From assembly GCA_963971405.1 (NCBI GenBank), contig OZ020490.1, positions 7,984,874 through 8,048,873 of the forward strand: 64,000 nucleotides of DNA, given 5' to 3'. This document shows, in pieces, positions 1 through 12,200 of the stretch. The notes below the pieces were generated by a model, which saw only the letters and a list, made by a program, of their open reading frames with translations, was not told the origin of the DNA and ran no database searches. Numbering within the stretch: the stretch's first letter is position 1; every line of letters begins with the position of its first letter. The DNA comes from Psococerastis gibbosa. Its lineage: Eukaryota > Arthropoda > Insecta > Psocodea > Psocidae. The translations under genes were made by a program, and so were the position numbers.

Positions 1-125
1 CAGTCGGTTTGATTTCTAAAAATGTGTTCAAGTTCTGGCCTTTTTTATAAAATTGAACTTTAAATCCTGACTTTCGTATTTGGACAATTTTGCCATAGGA
101 GATTTTGCTGGACACATTTGTAGGC

Positions 126-502
126 CTATGCACATTTACTAAAATAAATGAGCCTTCTTTTAAGTTTTTCACAAGGAAAACAATCAAGTGACTCATAAGT
201 GTTACACTTTTCAGTTTTTGGTCTACTCCGCTTGGTATCTGTGATCACCAAGTGTTTAAGTATATGAACTGATCTTACTTTAGTTAGTAAACTTTGCATG
301 AAGTGGAAGTCAGCTATTTCATTTGTTTTCTGCTCCGAGAATTTAATCCCAATTGTGCCGGTTTTAAGTCGAAATTCATCCAATTGCCTTTATAGGCCAA
401 ATCTACATCGCGAATGGCCTTGGTAATCACGATTCTCAGAGACCCTCTTTTCTTCTTCAAGCAATCAATACTTGCCGTTCCGTCCATGTCTACGGTCGCC
501 AC
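126..502 (-). pseudogene. Unrecognised frameshifted coding relic, possibly gag-like
   Basis: Two overlapping minus-strand frames (314-502 and 126-383) look like one reading frame broken by a frameshift near 370. The first starts at a Met-Asp-Gly-Thr stretch and carries a basic patch (KKKRG) followed by a helical-looking stretch. The second continues with charged residues. The opening vaguely resembles the start of BEL/Pao-type gag proteins, but no zinc knuckle or protease is visible. It lies just downstream, in the transcriptional sense, of the Helitron-like helicase relic and may not belong to it. Function not assigned. Confidence 0.25.
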
Positions 503-689
503 TTGTTTAAACTCTATAAATAATTACTCAGTTTACTCATTTCTATTTATTAATTGTCAAAGAGAACACCCAAAAACGTCAAAATAAAGTAAAACATTAA
601 TCAAACATCAAGGTTGGCTGCCGGTCATTTTTCTTCCCCGAAAGTAAACAATACCACAGAGCGCAACGACATTATACGCTATTAAGTGC

Positions 690-2720
690 TTTTAATTATC
701 GTTATTTTGCAATGCCATCGGATGTACACAATATTTGCAGTTTTTCTCTCTGGTGCAAAAATATAGAGATTTTCTGAACTCCCTACTCGGGAACAGCCGA
801 CATACAGCTGACCATGCGAAAGACATGACTGTATTAAGTTAATGCCCACTACTTTAAGTGATTAGTCTTGAGCTTTATTAATAGTCATAGCATAGACTAG
901 TCGAACGGGAAATTGTAGGCGTTTAAATTGGAAAGGAAGATCAGTGGTAATTAATGGAATTCGGGGAATGTGAACAACCTCACCGCGAAAATTACCGGTT
1001 ATAGTGGTAGCCTCTATGATATTTATATATCTGGTTTCATTACACAGTTTCGGAGGATTCAAATCTCTCAATAAAATAATAGGTACATCTTTGACGATTT
1101 GCATAAAATCTCATCGTACTTCACATCATATATATAGTACAGGATTTTAACTAACACTCCTCGTTTCTCCAATTGGTCGAAAACTTTATTTCTGCGTCTT
1201 CAATTTTTAATTTGGTATATTTGTTTTTTAGTCTCTTAATTAACTCGCAATTTAATACTTCACCTCGGTCAATTTGGCCCTTGAGTATATTATAATCCGC
1301 GATCCTACCTTTAGAATGAGTTTGTGTAGGGGCATTCCCGAGGGTTCTAGAGAGTTTAAAAGATCCGTTGGATAATTGACGGCCTCGTCTGCTTCAACTA
1401 AATTGTCAATTGATGAGTATGTGCTGGGTGATGCCGGCAGCTTTTCTTGAACAGTTAAATTAATTTTGGTCACGTCGTCGTTGCGCGGAGCGAGAATCGC
1501 TCTTTCGCACAGCCACTGCAAATTATTGTAGTGTTGTTCGAAATTTGGGAAAACGCTAGCAACTAACTCGACACGGCAAAAGTCGGGAGGAAGGGAAATT
1601 ATATTGCTGTTGGGACTTGTACAGAATTTTCCGTCCGTTGTAATAATTTGGACGCAAACTGCATTGCATCTTGATCGTCCTGCAAACGCACCCTCATATT
1701 CGTGGTCAAGGTCAATTACTTACTTATTATTTACACCTGCTAATCGCCAATTAGCAATAATAGTGATAACAAAAATTTAGATGACGTCAAGACGACCATT
1801 AAATCTAACAAATTTGACAGTACAGTAATACGACAATAAAGTACGACGATTAGTAAACATGAGATGGGGAAATAGAGTCATTAAACAAGAAGCACGACTT
1901 GATAATTGAATTTATTTTTAATTCCCTAATTTCAGGATATTGCTTTGTTTAAACTAACTCAGTTATTATCTAAAAAAAAAAAAAAAAAAAAAAAAAAATA
2001 TCTAAGGTAGGTAAGCGTTTCTACATAACGCCAGAGCCGAGAATTTTTTTTCGCAGGCATTAAGCTGATCAACCGACGTCCCCCGTCGAATGACGGGCAA
2101 AGTTTGGCGAAAGTCACCGGCCAATACGACCGCGGTTCCTCCCATTACTGACTTATTATTTTTCAAATCCCGCAAAGTTCAGTTGAGCGCGTCCTAAGCC
2201 TTTTTATAAGTCATATTTATCTCATCCCAAATAATGATTTGGCCCTCTTGGAGTATTTTTGCGAATATCGCACACTGGAATTTCTATGGAATGTAAGTTT
2301 AAAGGTAGTTTAAATGCACTACGCGCTGTTCGCCCGTCATGAAGCAGCGTGGCTGCTATACCCGAAGAAGCGACGGCAATGGCTATGCTACCAGTTTTTC
2401 GTACCTCTGCCAGTATTAAATTGATCAAAAAGGACTTGCCTGTACCCCCGGCCGCATTTAACATGACTACGCCCCCTTTTTTTCATTAACTTTACCAAGT
2501 ATTGTACGGAAAACTGTCATTTGACCGTTGGTCAGCATTGGTTCGTTATTGGCAACAAATTCTTGTAGCTCAACTGGGTTATTGGCAATTTCTCTATCAT
2601 AGTCAAGGCGTGTGTGTGGTGCATTGCAGCGATTGGTTGACTCCAGTCCCAAGTCTTTGAGGCATGTACCTCTCTTTAAGAAGTGATTTGTCCTCTAAAA
2701 TCATCAAAGTTTTGTTAAAA
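690..2720 (-). pseudogene. Helitron/PIF1-type helicase C-terminal half (decayed)
   Basis: The minus strand reads through the helicase half of a Helitron RepHel protein, in order from 2650 down to 690. There is a segment resembling the lead-in of PIF1 helicases (2467-2652), Walker A GGTGKS (near 2400-2455) and VASSGIAATLL. The DEAH-like box has become IIWDEI (near 2220) and motif III reads GDFRQTLPVI (near 2075-2120). Then come ERAILAPRNDDV, PIILLRDLNPPKLC and AMTINKAQ, followed by SLKVVGINLIQSCLSHGQLYVGCSRV. These motifs are those of rolling-circle transposon helicases. Frameshifts, an in-frame stop directly after the AMTINKAQ motif (near 855), other stops near 2170-2195 and an insertion at about 1740-2035 kill it. 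The Rep nuclease half is not seen, so a stand-alone PIF1-bearing element remains possible. Confidence 0.8.
1740..2035 (+). mobile_element. Poly(A)-tailed insertion in helicase relic
   Basis: Helicase homology is interrupted here. The intervening roughly 270-290 bp is non-coding and ends on the + strand in an uninterrupted A-run at about 1972-1998, then short flanking sequence. A poly(A) tail and insertion inside another element suggest a retroposed SINE-like copy. No A/B boxes are clear and no clean target-site duplication is visible. Confidence 0.4.
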
Positions 2721-3018
2721 ATGAGTGGCGAATAACTCAATCCCCCCCGATTACACACTCGAATATTTATTCGATCCAATAAATATTCGACCGAAGAAAT
2801 ATTATGGCCATTTTTTTTTTTTAAATGGCGGTATTACACATTCAAATATTTCTTCACTCGTGCCACGTTGGTTAAGTGGTAAGAGAAAGAATTATAAACA
2901 AAATCAACTTTTGTTGCCGCCTGAACGGAAAAATTTAGGTACCGGTGATTAAATTCAAAGTCAAAGATCTTCTAACCACACTTTTTTAACCATGGATGAA
3001 AACATTAATTCACATATA

Positions 3019-4555
3019 CAGTGTTGCTCATAATAATAGGGACACAGTGAATTTTCCTAAAATCTCCAAAATGGCCAGAGTTTTGGCCTTGATTGTTAGC
3101 AGTAAATAACATGGCAAGAAGTTTGATATGTTGTGTAAATTTCATCCCAATTGCCCAAGAACGTGAGAATCTAATGAAGATTTTCAAAAATACGTCGGTC
3201 ATAATATTAGGGACATTACCTTCAATTCTTTAATAAAATGCAGATAAATTACCTAATTACAATTTAATCATCAATACTTGGTAGATTGTCCCTTGTTATG
3301 AAGAACAGCATTGCATCTTGAGTTCATTGAAGTGACCAAATTCTGGCAAACAGACACAGGGATGTTGTACCCCGCTTTTTGAACTTCTTGCCAAAGGTGG
3401 TCTTTGTTCTTGATTGGATCTTTAGCAATACTCTTCTTAAGTTCATTCCATAAGTTTTCTATCGGATTCAAGTCCGGTTATTGTGCTGGCCACTCCATAA
3501 CAGATATTTTTTTTTCCCGCGAACCAGTTCTTCACCAACTTTGATGATTGTTCTGGGTCATTATCTTGTTGGAATTGCCACAGCAGTGGCATGTTTTCTT
3601 CTGCATAAGGAAACATTTCATTTTCTAATATGTCCCGATAGATTTCCTTAGTCATAATGTCCCTGATGAGGTGAATAGGACCAACTCCGTTGAACGAGAA
3701 ACAACCCCATACCATTATGTTTCCTCCACCGAACTTAACAGTCTTCCTGGTGTACTTAGGATTGAATGCGGCGTTAGTTGGCCGTCTCACGAACTGCTGG
3801 CCATCAGACACAAAGAGATTTATCTTGGTTTCATCGCCCCATAGGACGTTCCTCCAATTGACCCGATGGCGGTGTGTATGAGCAAACCTCAAGCGATCCT
3901 TTATGTTCTTTTTGGACAACAATGGCACCTTCCTGGGAATCCTGGATGGCAGTCCAGCTTCAAAAAGACGTCGTCGAATTGTACCGGGGCTGATTGACGC
4001 ACCAACACGTTCCTTTAGCGTTCTTGAGGAGGCGAATGGGTCACGCTTGGATTCGCGGACAAGGAAACGGTCAAAATTTTCGGATGTCTTCCTAGGCCGA
4101 CCTCTTTTTTTGACTGCAGTTTGTTCCTTTAACGCGTTGGCCACCATTATTTTTGATCGATCGACTAAATCAGCAATTTTTCTGATGCTAAACCCTTTCT
4201 TCCGCAAGCCGCAGATAATTCTTCTTTCATCATCAGAGCAATGTTTCATACGGCCCATTTTCTCAAAATATCTTGAGATTTTAAGTGGCAAGAGGCCTTG
4301 GGCAGATTTTTAAATTTTCTTTGTTTTTGGCTTAAATAAAAACAAAAACTAGACTCGCGTCCTTATTATTATGACCAGCGAAAATTTAAAAAAAATTCTT
4401 GAACGCTTTATGTTCTTGATACTTTTTAACCAAACTCACATAAAATATTCAGATAACCAAGCCGTCAACTACTGCTGACTATAATTGTGGTATCTCATTG
4501 GGTTTAAAAAAAAATTGAAAAATTCGAAGTGTCCCTATTATTATGAGCAACACTG
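3019..4555 (-). mobile_element. Tc1-like transposon, complete but dead
   Basis: Perfect 27-bp terminal inverted repeats, starting CAGTGTTGCTCATAATAATA, lie at 3019-3045 and 4529-4555. They are flanked by TA dinucleotides at 3017-3018 and 4556-4557, the expected Tc1/mariner target duplication. Length 1537 bp is typical for the family. The perfect TIRs argue for fairly recent insertion although the transposase is broken. Confidence 0.95.
3271..4291 (-). pseudogene. Tc1 transposase (DD34E), frameshift plus nonsense
   Basis: The N-terminal part (4291 down to about 3516) has a paired-type helix-turn-helix (DDERRIICGLRKKGFSIRKIADL), a GRPRK AT-hook, and catalytic Asp in WGDETK and QQDNDP. The C-terminal part (3471-3271) resumes with NPIENLWNELK, carrying the catalytic Glu. 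The D-to-E spacing is 34 residues once the frame is followed. Two lesions separate the parts: an extra base in the T-run at 3507-3515 (A-run on the coding strand) and a TAA at 3478-3480 where the family has a serine codon before PDLNPIE. It cannot make active enzyme but its TIRs are intact. Confidence 0.92.
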
Positions 4556-4557
4556 TA

Positions 4558-5250
4558 TGCTATTAGCCACGATAGCAACACTAGGCATCGTGGCTGGTGT
4601 TGCGATAAAACGCAGAAGGCGACAAGGAAAAGACAGAAGCATTTGGGTAAGTTATTATTAATATTCTTGTTGTTTTTTCCATATACCGGTACCGTGCGAC
4701 CGTACAATGTAGATATGTCATTTACCATTATTATAATATGTACAAATAGCAATATCATCATTATAATGTTTCTTCAGGTTTTGCAGAATTGTATATTCGT
4801 GTTTCGTGATTTGCTCCTATAACGGGGGTGCCAAAAATACTAGCCGCTAGGTTCCCTCATACCTTTTTACGTCGCATATTTCTTTAGTAATTAGCTTGCC
4901 AAAGAATTATAATAAAAGTATTAGTACACGCAAATGCAAATTGACAAGTATATAGAAGTATTGTCAGATGATTCTGTTTTGAGCAGGGCATGTTTCGATG
5001 TGGTATTTTTCACATGCGCAATGACACTCGCTACCGCAGTTTATGTCTCGTCTGTGCAGAAAAAGGGATGGTAGCCGTGAACGGCCATAGGCACAACGAT
5101 ACATATCATAATAGGATAGTTTGCAGTGGTCCTGGCCATTCACAAGTTGCTGCTACCGTTGAATAAAACGATTCACTAATTTCGCCCTTCTCCCTGTCAC
5201 TAGTTACTCTCCACTTGTATTAGGCGGCCGTTGCTGGCAGCAGGCGGAGG
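4558..5250. other. No gene seen
   Basis: AT-rich non-coding sequence between the Tc1 element and a dispersed repeat. Only short open frames without recognisable domains. Nothing further supported. Confidence 0.5.
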
Positions 5251-5295
5251 CCTTCAATGAAGTATGTCTCTCGTGCTAGTACATATACCAATGTA

Positions 5296-5420
5296 TGGGC
5301 CGTGGTCGAATTGAAAGTGAACTTCCAAACGTTTCGTCAACATCTGCGGTCGACATCTTCAGTGGCGCTGCGTAGACTTCGAAGGTTGTACCTCGGTGGC
5401 TCCGTAGCGAGTGTACGGCT
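5296..5420 (-). repeat. Dispersed repeat copy 1 with hammerhead-like core
   Basis: This sequence recurs at 33270-33460 and 49385-49500. On the minus strand it contains CTGAAGATGTCGACCGCAGA followed by TGTTGAC and GAAACG. GTCGAC can pair with GTTGAC (one G-U pair), framing a CTGAAGA...GAAA arrangement like a hammerhead ribozyme core with one extra U. The likely source is a Penelope-like or related retroelement, inferred from the similar motif at the end of the Penelope-like element at 15837-15864. Confidence 0.55.
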
Positions 5421-6310
5421 CTTCATCATTGGGAACTGGCCTCGGCCAAGTGTGCAAATAAGTTACCAGGATTCGCGAACAATCATGCTTGACAGCAGCC
5501 ACTAAATAATCCGCCAGAAGAACCTACCCGTTTGAAAGAAATTGTTTTTTCACTTTCACCCTGTCATTTGACAGTTAAAGTTATCCACATATATAAATTT
5601 GCATTAAAAAATAAAAATGAACAAACCTCCAAATTAGTGTCCGACGGCTCGATCTGCTGCCTATTACTGCTCAAGAATGACATCAATTCCCACCAATACA
5701 GCTGCGGTTTGTGTACATTTTCGGCCCCTGTCCCCGAGCGCATTGAGTCATTAACCTACGAAAAATATCAGCAGTGGTTTACAAAAAAATTACGAAATTA
5801 AAATGTTTCCGGGTTAGATACCCCGCCGTGGCTCTATACAAAAAGTCGGATAAAAATACACATGAGGTGGGAAGTTACATATCATAACTATTCTAGTAGT
5901 TGTTGTGTTGTTGCTTGGTAGCCAAAGGCTAACTTGAACAACCTCTTGGTCCTAACGTCTCCAATGAATGTCTGCTCCCGCTGTAGTAGTAGTATTTGTG
6001 AATTGAAGTAGGCACTTATGTTTAACCCCGAAACTACTGCTCTACGGCCTATTCTTCTTTACATCCTCCACAACATTCTTTTTGAACTCCCTCAAGTTTA
6101 CCGTATCTTCTTAGCAAGACAATTTATATTTTAAGTAAGGGTTGATTTATTTACAAGCCCCGGACATGTTCCTTCCATTAAAATTCTAACGAGCAAATGT
6201 CCCTATATGCCTGCCATTATTACAAAAAGTCGACATACTGTAATAAGTCCGTAACTATTATTCACCGACGTGAATTTTTCAGATTAATTTCTTTACCAAT
6301 AAATTAAATA
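5421..6310. other. No gene seen
   Basis: AT-rich stretch with one short + strand open frame (5532-5801) that has no recognisable domain. It lies downstream of the MADF exon on the minus strand, so a second exon of that gene could be here, but I could not identify one. Confidence 0.4.
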
Positions 6311-6314
6311 ATAT

Positions 6315-6629
6315 TCATAAATGTATAATATAACTTACTTTCTTTTCTTCCGACTTATATTGACTCCTCAACGCGCTCCATTTCTCCATAACATGTTTTG
6401 GAAAAATATTGCTCCCGGGAAATTGTTCATTAATTTTTTTACTTATTTCCTCTTGAGAGGACAGCCTCTTAAATTTATTTGTGTAGTCTATGTTCAGAGG
6501 ATCATAAAGATGGTCCTCTTCCTGAATTAAATTTATTAAACACTTGGTCATAGCCATGCTCCATTTCACGTTAGGCGCCATTTTTAATTTGTTTATACCT
6601 AGTCCTGCCATAAGTTCTGTCCCTAACAC
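6315..6629 (-). CDS. MADF-domain exon (Myb/SANT-like DNA-binding), partial
   Basis: A likely start is the Met before APNVKW (about 6581). From there the frame reads KCLINLIQEEDHLYDP, NIDYTNKFKRLSSQEEISKKI and EKWSALRSQYKSEEKK. This is the MADF pattern: a short helix with Leu-Ile, LYDP in place of LWD, then a three-helix Myb-like fold. MADF proteins are DNA-binding factors common in arthropods and are also encoded by PIF/Harbinger-type transposons. The frame ends at a good 5' splice site (AAA|GTAAGT near 6335), so the rest of the protein should lie at lower coordinates, but no second exon was recognised. Partial gene or transposon-derived accessory gene. Confidence 0.65.
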   Translation of the reverse strand: MLGTELMAGLGINKLKMAPNVKWSMAMTKCLINLIQEEDHLYDPLNIDYTNKFKRLSSQEEISKKINEQFPGSNIFPKHVMEKWSALRSQYKSEEKKVSYIIHL

Positions 6630-6718
6630 TTTCCTATGCTAAGAGAAAACGAAAGATGATATCGGGTTAGTTCTTTTTTTATTAAATCAAGTAACTAATT
6701 GGCAATTCAAAAAAATCA

Positions 6719-7765
6719 TTACAATTCAAAATGGCCGCCATCAGCTTCCACACAAGCGCGAAGACGGTCGGGCCATGCATCTATGGCGGCACGCACGGTT
6801 TGGATGGGCATCTGCTCGACTGCTTTCGTCAAAGATTTTTTTAGGCTGTCCAAATTGGGGTGACGAGTAGAGCAGGCTGTGGCCTCCAAAACAGACCACA
6901 AGGCATAGTCCAGTGGGTTGAGGTCTGGGCTACCCGAAGGCCAATTTTCGGCCGCTATGAAGTCCGGTCCGTGTGTCCTGAGCCACTCTTGTGTGGTTTT
7001 GGCCTTATGGGCTGGCGCAGAGTCTTGCTGGAAACACCAATCGTGTCCATTGAACAAGGTAGTGTTCAGGGGCTTCACTACACCTTCTAACACATCCGCC
7101 TGGTACACTTTTGCTCCCGTTTTCACCCCTTTTTCGCAAAAATGCAAGGAAGTCACCCCCTGGTACGACACACCCCACCAGACCATCACTGAAGACGGGT
7201 GGTGTCCTCGCTGGACCCTGGGAACAACTTCTCTGGCTTGCTGGGAGGTGTGTGCGTATACTTTATCATTTTGGCGGTTATAGGACTCCTCGATCGTGAA
7301 AATTTTCTCATCTGTGAAGAGTATCCATTCGTGGCCATGGACGGCGTGCCACGCTAGTAGTGCCTTGGCTCTTTCCTTCCTAATGGCTCGTAGGGCTGGA
7401 GTAAGAAGATGTCCTGTGGATCTACGGTAGGCCTTCATCTGTAGGTCATCACGGATTAGTCTCGATATTGATCGCGTGGACATATCGAGTTCCCTGCTCA
7501 TGACTTTCTGTTTTCGGAGGGGATTTCTGCGAATTCGCTCCCTCACGGCTTTAATCGCATGAGAAGTTCTTACAGTCCTCGGACGTCCAGATCTTGGTCT
7601 GTCATCAACAGCAGAGGTCTCACGGTAACGTTTAATGGTACGGTACACAAACTTTTGAGTTATTTTTAGGTTTTTCAGAGTTTTGAAAATGTCCGATGCC
7701 GACATTCCGCACTTGTGCAGGCCAATTACAGTAACACGGTTTTCGTTAGCACCCCAATCCATCAT
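6719..7765 (-). CDS. mariner transposase, DD37D (maT-like), uninterrupted
   Basis: A single open frame of about 348 aa from the tandem ATGs at 7765/7762 (MMDWGANENR). It has an N-terminal helix-turn-helix with a GRPRT AT-hook near residues 60-65, a second HTH (MSRELDMSTRSISRLIRDDL), and then a DDE domain. Catalytic Asp lies in LFTDEK, in QQDSAPAH, and in SPDLNPLDYALW. I count 37 residues between the second and third Asp, which is the DD37D (maT) signature. No stop or frameshift is seen. The hAT inserted only about 30 bp upstream of the start codon, separating the ORF from its 5' end. I could not find a convincing TIR pair for this mariner, so its limits are unknown. Confidence 0.88.
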   Translation of the reverse strand: MMDWGANENRVTVIGLHKCGMSASDIFKTLKNLKITQKFVYRTIKRYRETSAVDDRPRSGRPRTVRTSHAIKAVRERIRRNPLRKQKVMSRELDMSTRSISRLIRDDLQMKAYRRSTGHLLTPALRAIRKERAKALLAWHAVHGHEWILFTDEKIFTIEESYNRQNDKVYAHTSQQAREVVPRVQRGHHPSSVMVWWGVSYQGVTSLHFCEKGVKTGAKVYQADVLEGVVKPLNTTLFNGHDWCFQQDSAPAHKAKTTQEWLRTHGPDFIAAENWPSGSPDLNPLDYALWSVLEATACSTRHPNLDSLKKSLTKAVEQMPIQTVRAAIDAWPDRLRACVEADGGHFEL

Positions 7766-8589
7766 AATAAATCGACGGATCAACCGCAACTGATGTTATT
7801 GCACCAGTGTTGCCAGTAATATATTTCTTGAAACCGCCAGTAGGAGCGTGCCAACCCGCCCAATTCCGCCCAAATTTAAAATCTATTCTATCTAGTCTAA
7901 AACCCATAATGGTCGCATTTTTTAAGTTATAAAATACATTAGGAGTTGTCAATCTTGATATGTAGATAAAAATACAGTAGCGTCACGCATATATTACCCC
8001 TCAAACATGCTTTGTGACGTCATATGAATAGGTCTATATAATTTATATACTTTGCTATTATTCCCACATTTTTTGTATGACCTTGACAAAAATTTACCGA
8101 CCCCACTAATTACATATATAGTTGAAGTCACCCTTAGAACTTGCCAAATGTCACATTTACTATTTTATATATCATAGAAAATAATTAGACTATGTATGGG
8201 GCCAACTATGCCCAATCCCCCACTTAGGACATATCAGAATAGGTACACAAATAAGTAACAAAAAATCATTGAATTAGGTCCTGACAATTTTTATTCAATA
8301 CCCCGTCAATGGACTCATATTTTAAAATTAGCATACACACAATATACATTTACACTAACTTAAAAAAAATACAGTGAAATTTATCAACACCACAAATTCA
8401 TTACTTATTCGACATATTACAGGGCCTACATGAAGTTAAAAACACCTTGTTCATGGACTCCTAAGAACATTTTTCTGAGTCAGAGTTTTGATTGCTGTGT
8501 TAATGCACCATAAGAATTGCTCTAGTAACTGTAAGCAATAATTATTCTAGTTCGTTGTGCAGAATTGAATGAATTGGCTGAGTTGGCAT

Positions 8590-9222
8590 ATAAAAGAAAC
8601 ATAACTTATGTACACACGATAATTAAGAGTTAAAAAAGGACATTGAAATATTTATCAAATTTACTATTACACTTACACATACCCGGAAAAAGACAGAGGC
8701 ATTCGGCCAGGTTGCGCCATAAAGCAATGAATTGACCATTACGTATTACAGAAACATAACATATGTACACAAGGAAATTAAGAGTTAAAAAAGGACATTG
8801 AAATATTTATCAAATTTACTATTACACTTACACATACTTGGAAAATGACAGAGGCATTCGGCTCGATTGTGCCATTAAACAATGAATTGCAATTACATTT
8901 TAAAGAAGCATAACTTATGTAGGCTACACAAGAAAAAGACAGAGGCATTCGACCAGGTTGCGCCATAAAACAATGAATTGACCATTACATATTACAGAAA
9001 CATAACTTATGTACACAAGAAAATTATGAGTTAAAAAAGGATATTGAAATATTTATCCAATTTACTATTACACTTACACATACCCGGAAAAAGACGGAGG
9101 CATTCGGCCAGGTTGCGCCATAAAACAATAAATTGACCATTACATATTACAGAAACATAACTTATGTACACAAGAAAATTAAAGGTTAAAAAGGGTATTG
9201 AAATATTTATCCTACTTACTAT
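8590..9222. repeat. About 160-bp tandem repeats in hAT 3' region
   Basis: Four imperfect copies of a unit of about 150-160 bp are anchored by CATAACTTATGTACACA-like starts (near 8600, 8757, 8998 and 9158) and by GACAGAGGCATTCGGCCAGG. One copy near 8908 is shortened. The array begins right at the transposase stop codon and could hold transposase-binding sites or simply be a replication-slippage product. Confidence 0.8.
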
Positions 9223-12200
9223 TCTAACCAACTTATAATTTCATCCATCGATTCTCCAGAAACATCTTGTTCATTTATTGTATCGCTGTACATTTTTGAA
9301 GTAAATAATTCAAACATTTTTTGGGTGGGGGAAAACTCTTTGCAACAGTCTCCCCGCACCTGCTGGTATAGCCGAATACGTAGAATTGCAATCAACATGG
9401 ACAGTTGCATTCTGTTCCGCAATTTGCATTTAACTACGCCCATTACAGAAAATACTCTCTCCACCACTGCATTGCTAGTCGGCAATGAAAGTGCCCTCAA
9501 AGCGAAGTCAGATAAATCTTTAAAAATGAGCTGCCCTCCAGCATTTTTCATTTGCGCGACACTAGCCCAAAATTTTCCCATAGTGACTCCCGGAGCAGGC
9601 ACACCAGGAACGATGTCTGCCAAAGTCATCGTTCCAAGCAATCGCCACTGGTTCTCTATGGCGTCCATGTCGCGATTTTTGCCAGCCAAACTTAAGGGTA
9701 AGTCTACAAATGGTGCCCTGCTGAGAGATAAGGCCGCGGATGGTGTTAAATGCCGTAACCCCTGGATAATTGCAACATTTCCAGGCATGCGTTGTACTAA
9801 TTCTCTGCACAACACAAGCATGAACCTGCAACATCTTTCCATTACAGTATTCAACTCAGCGCGTCCAATTTTGGATGATTTCGCGTGCTCACTAAATGTT
9901 GTGCCGAAATCAACGTCAGTGAGCTCCAATAAACTGTTGTCAAAACAGTTTCCTGCTTTCTCAACTGCGAAGCCCACTGCGTTGATGTCGGCCTCTTCCA
10001 ACATTCCCTTTGCCTTGCTGGCGTCAAGTCTATGTTGTAAATACGCGGGCTTAAAAATGCGTCGCGCAAATGAAAGTAGCAACCCCCTTAAATCCCGGTA
10101 TACGTTGCTAGGGTCAGAGTTGCTGGCTTGAAAAACAATATTACAATCGGTGATATCTTTCAAAGCCTGCCTTAAAAAAAGTAAATACAAGTAATGTGCC
10201 TCATTGGCATACATTTGTGAAAGCGTTTTGGCCGTGTAACATTTTTCTGTATTGGCCACCATTTGAAAAAATGTTTTTAACTCCAGCCATTGCTCGCTAG
10301 TTCTTTTAACCGCAGAATGGTGGGCCAGCCATCTTGTGGCCGATAAAGCCGTAAGTTTAGGCGGTGTTTTGCTGTCATTTATCAAGGCATATACATCTTT
10401 ATATGCCTTGCATCTCAGCGAGCTGTGCGAGAACCAGCTCCTTGATTCTCGTAATAAAAACTCAAGGGCTGTTGGCAGCTCCTCGCAAGCCCTCTGAGAG
10501 CAGCGGTTTAATGAGTGGCAAACGCACCTTATAAGTTGTAAATCAGGCAATTTCTCCCTTAGTCGGGTGTATAAAGAGTTGTTTACCCCGCACAGATTGC
10601 TGGCCCCATCTGTGCCAATGGCAATAAGGTTGGCCAGGTCAATTTTCATTGCGGTAAAAAAATTAACAAAATTTGTGAACAAGTCCTCAGCTGTGGCCCG
10701 CTCCACTTCTTGGAACCCCAAGAAGTGGCTGATAATTCTGTTTTCAGCCACACTGAAATAAACAACTACGTACGCCATATATTTTTCGCAGCCAATATCC
10801 GTTGATTCGTCGATAACTATCGAAAACGGCCTGTTGCCGAGGTCGTGCAGGACTTCTTCTAACAGTGCCGGTGCAATGACGTTCTCTATAAGCTTGGCGC
10901 ATTTAGTCCGGTGCAGGCGCAAATTTGATAAGCTGCTGCCCGATCCCATGTCTTTTATCATCTCCCCAAGGTGGTCAATGGCCCTTGTAGATGAATGGTT
11001 GGCTATAAAAACAGCCAATCGAAGATCATTGGTTTTCTCTGCCTTCGTTGAAGTCACTAAAAAAAATAATAATATAATTAGGCCCACTAAAACTGTTTCT
11101 TTTACACTTATCCAAATTGATTAATTTTAGAACATTATTAAAAATAAAAAATGATTATTTTAGAGTATGGCATATATGTATATAAAAAATACACTCGGCA
11201 CTCAGAAGAGTATAAATTTTGCCCTGGATCACTTTTATTAGTTTAGTAATAGCATTGTTTTAAATAAAAACAATTAAAACAATTGTTGTTACAAAGCAAA
11301 CTTAAATTATTACATATAGCATTTTATAAAAATAAAACCGTGTACTGTGAAACTATGAGTCTAGATAATATTGTACTGTTTGCTTTGTAAAACGAAACTG
11401 TGATTATTTTGGACTTGCAGCGACATTCCTAAATTTGAGCGTTTAATCAATTTAGTGAAAATAGTACTTGGTATAATATTTTAAATTTCATTCAATCATT
11501 ATGCAGTAATCAATTATTATTATTATCAATTTATTATCAGGCGTATAGTATGGAATTTTGTGATCTTATACATGTATAGCCTACAAAAGAGATAAAATGA
11601 TGAAATTTGACCAATTTTGTGATGAATAAATTCCTGAGCTTCAATTCATCATATTTGGCAAATGTTTAAAATAATATTAGTTAATTGTCTATACCTAGGT
11701 GTAAGTATTTCTTCACAGGAGATTGATTCTCAAACAAATTATTGTACTATTGCCTTTCCTCATAAATGTGTTTTCTCAAATTTTGAAAGGAATTTAAATC
11801 AAAATTAAGAATTATTTAGAGCAGCTAAATAGGCTTATCACCAGCTTAAAGTTAATTCGTTAAATATTACGAATAACTTACCGAATGAAGACAACGTGCT
11901 TTGTTTCGTCTTATTTAATGATTCTAACTTTAACTTGTGTCCTTTTGAATCCGCATGGGTTTTAATATCATTTTTTTGTGCACGAATCGTTGATTTGCAC
12001 AATGTGCAGAAGGCTTCTCCGCGTCCCGCTGCAATTAAATCATCAGGTGCCCGTGAGAGCCAACCTAAAAAAACACGACCAATAAACATTAATGACAGGT
12101 TATCAGATCAATATGGGTAAACATTACCTTTGTCTACATTATAAATCGATTTGATTTCAGTATTTAAGAAATGTTTCTTAGAATCCGCCAAACCTAATTT

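Noticed and set aside
9325-10131. 268-codon plus-strand open frame as a gene
   Set aside because: It is the antisense of the hAT transposase, whose catalytic residues and splice phases fit the minus strand.
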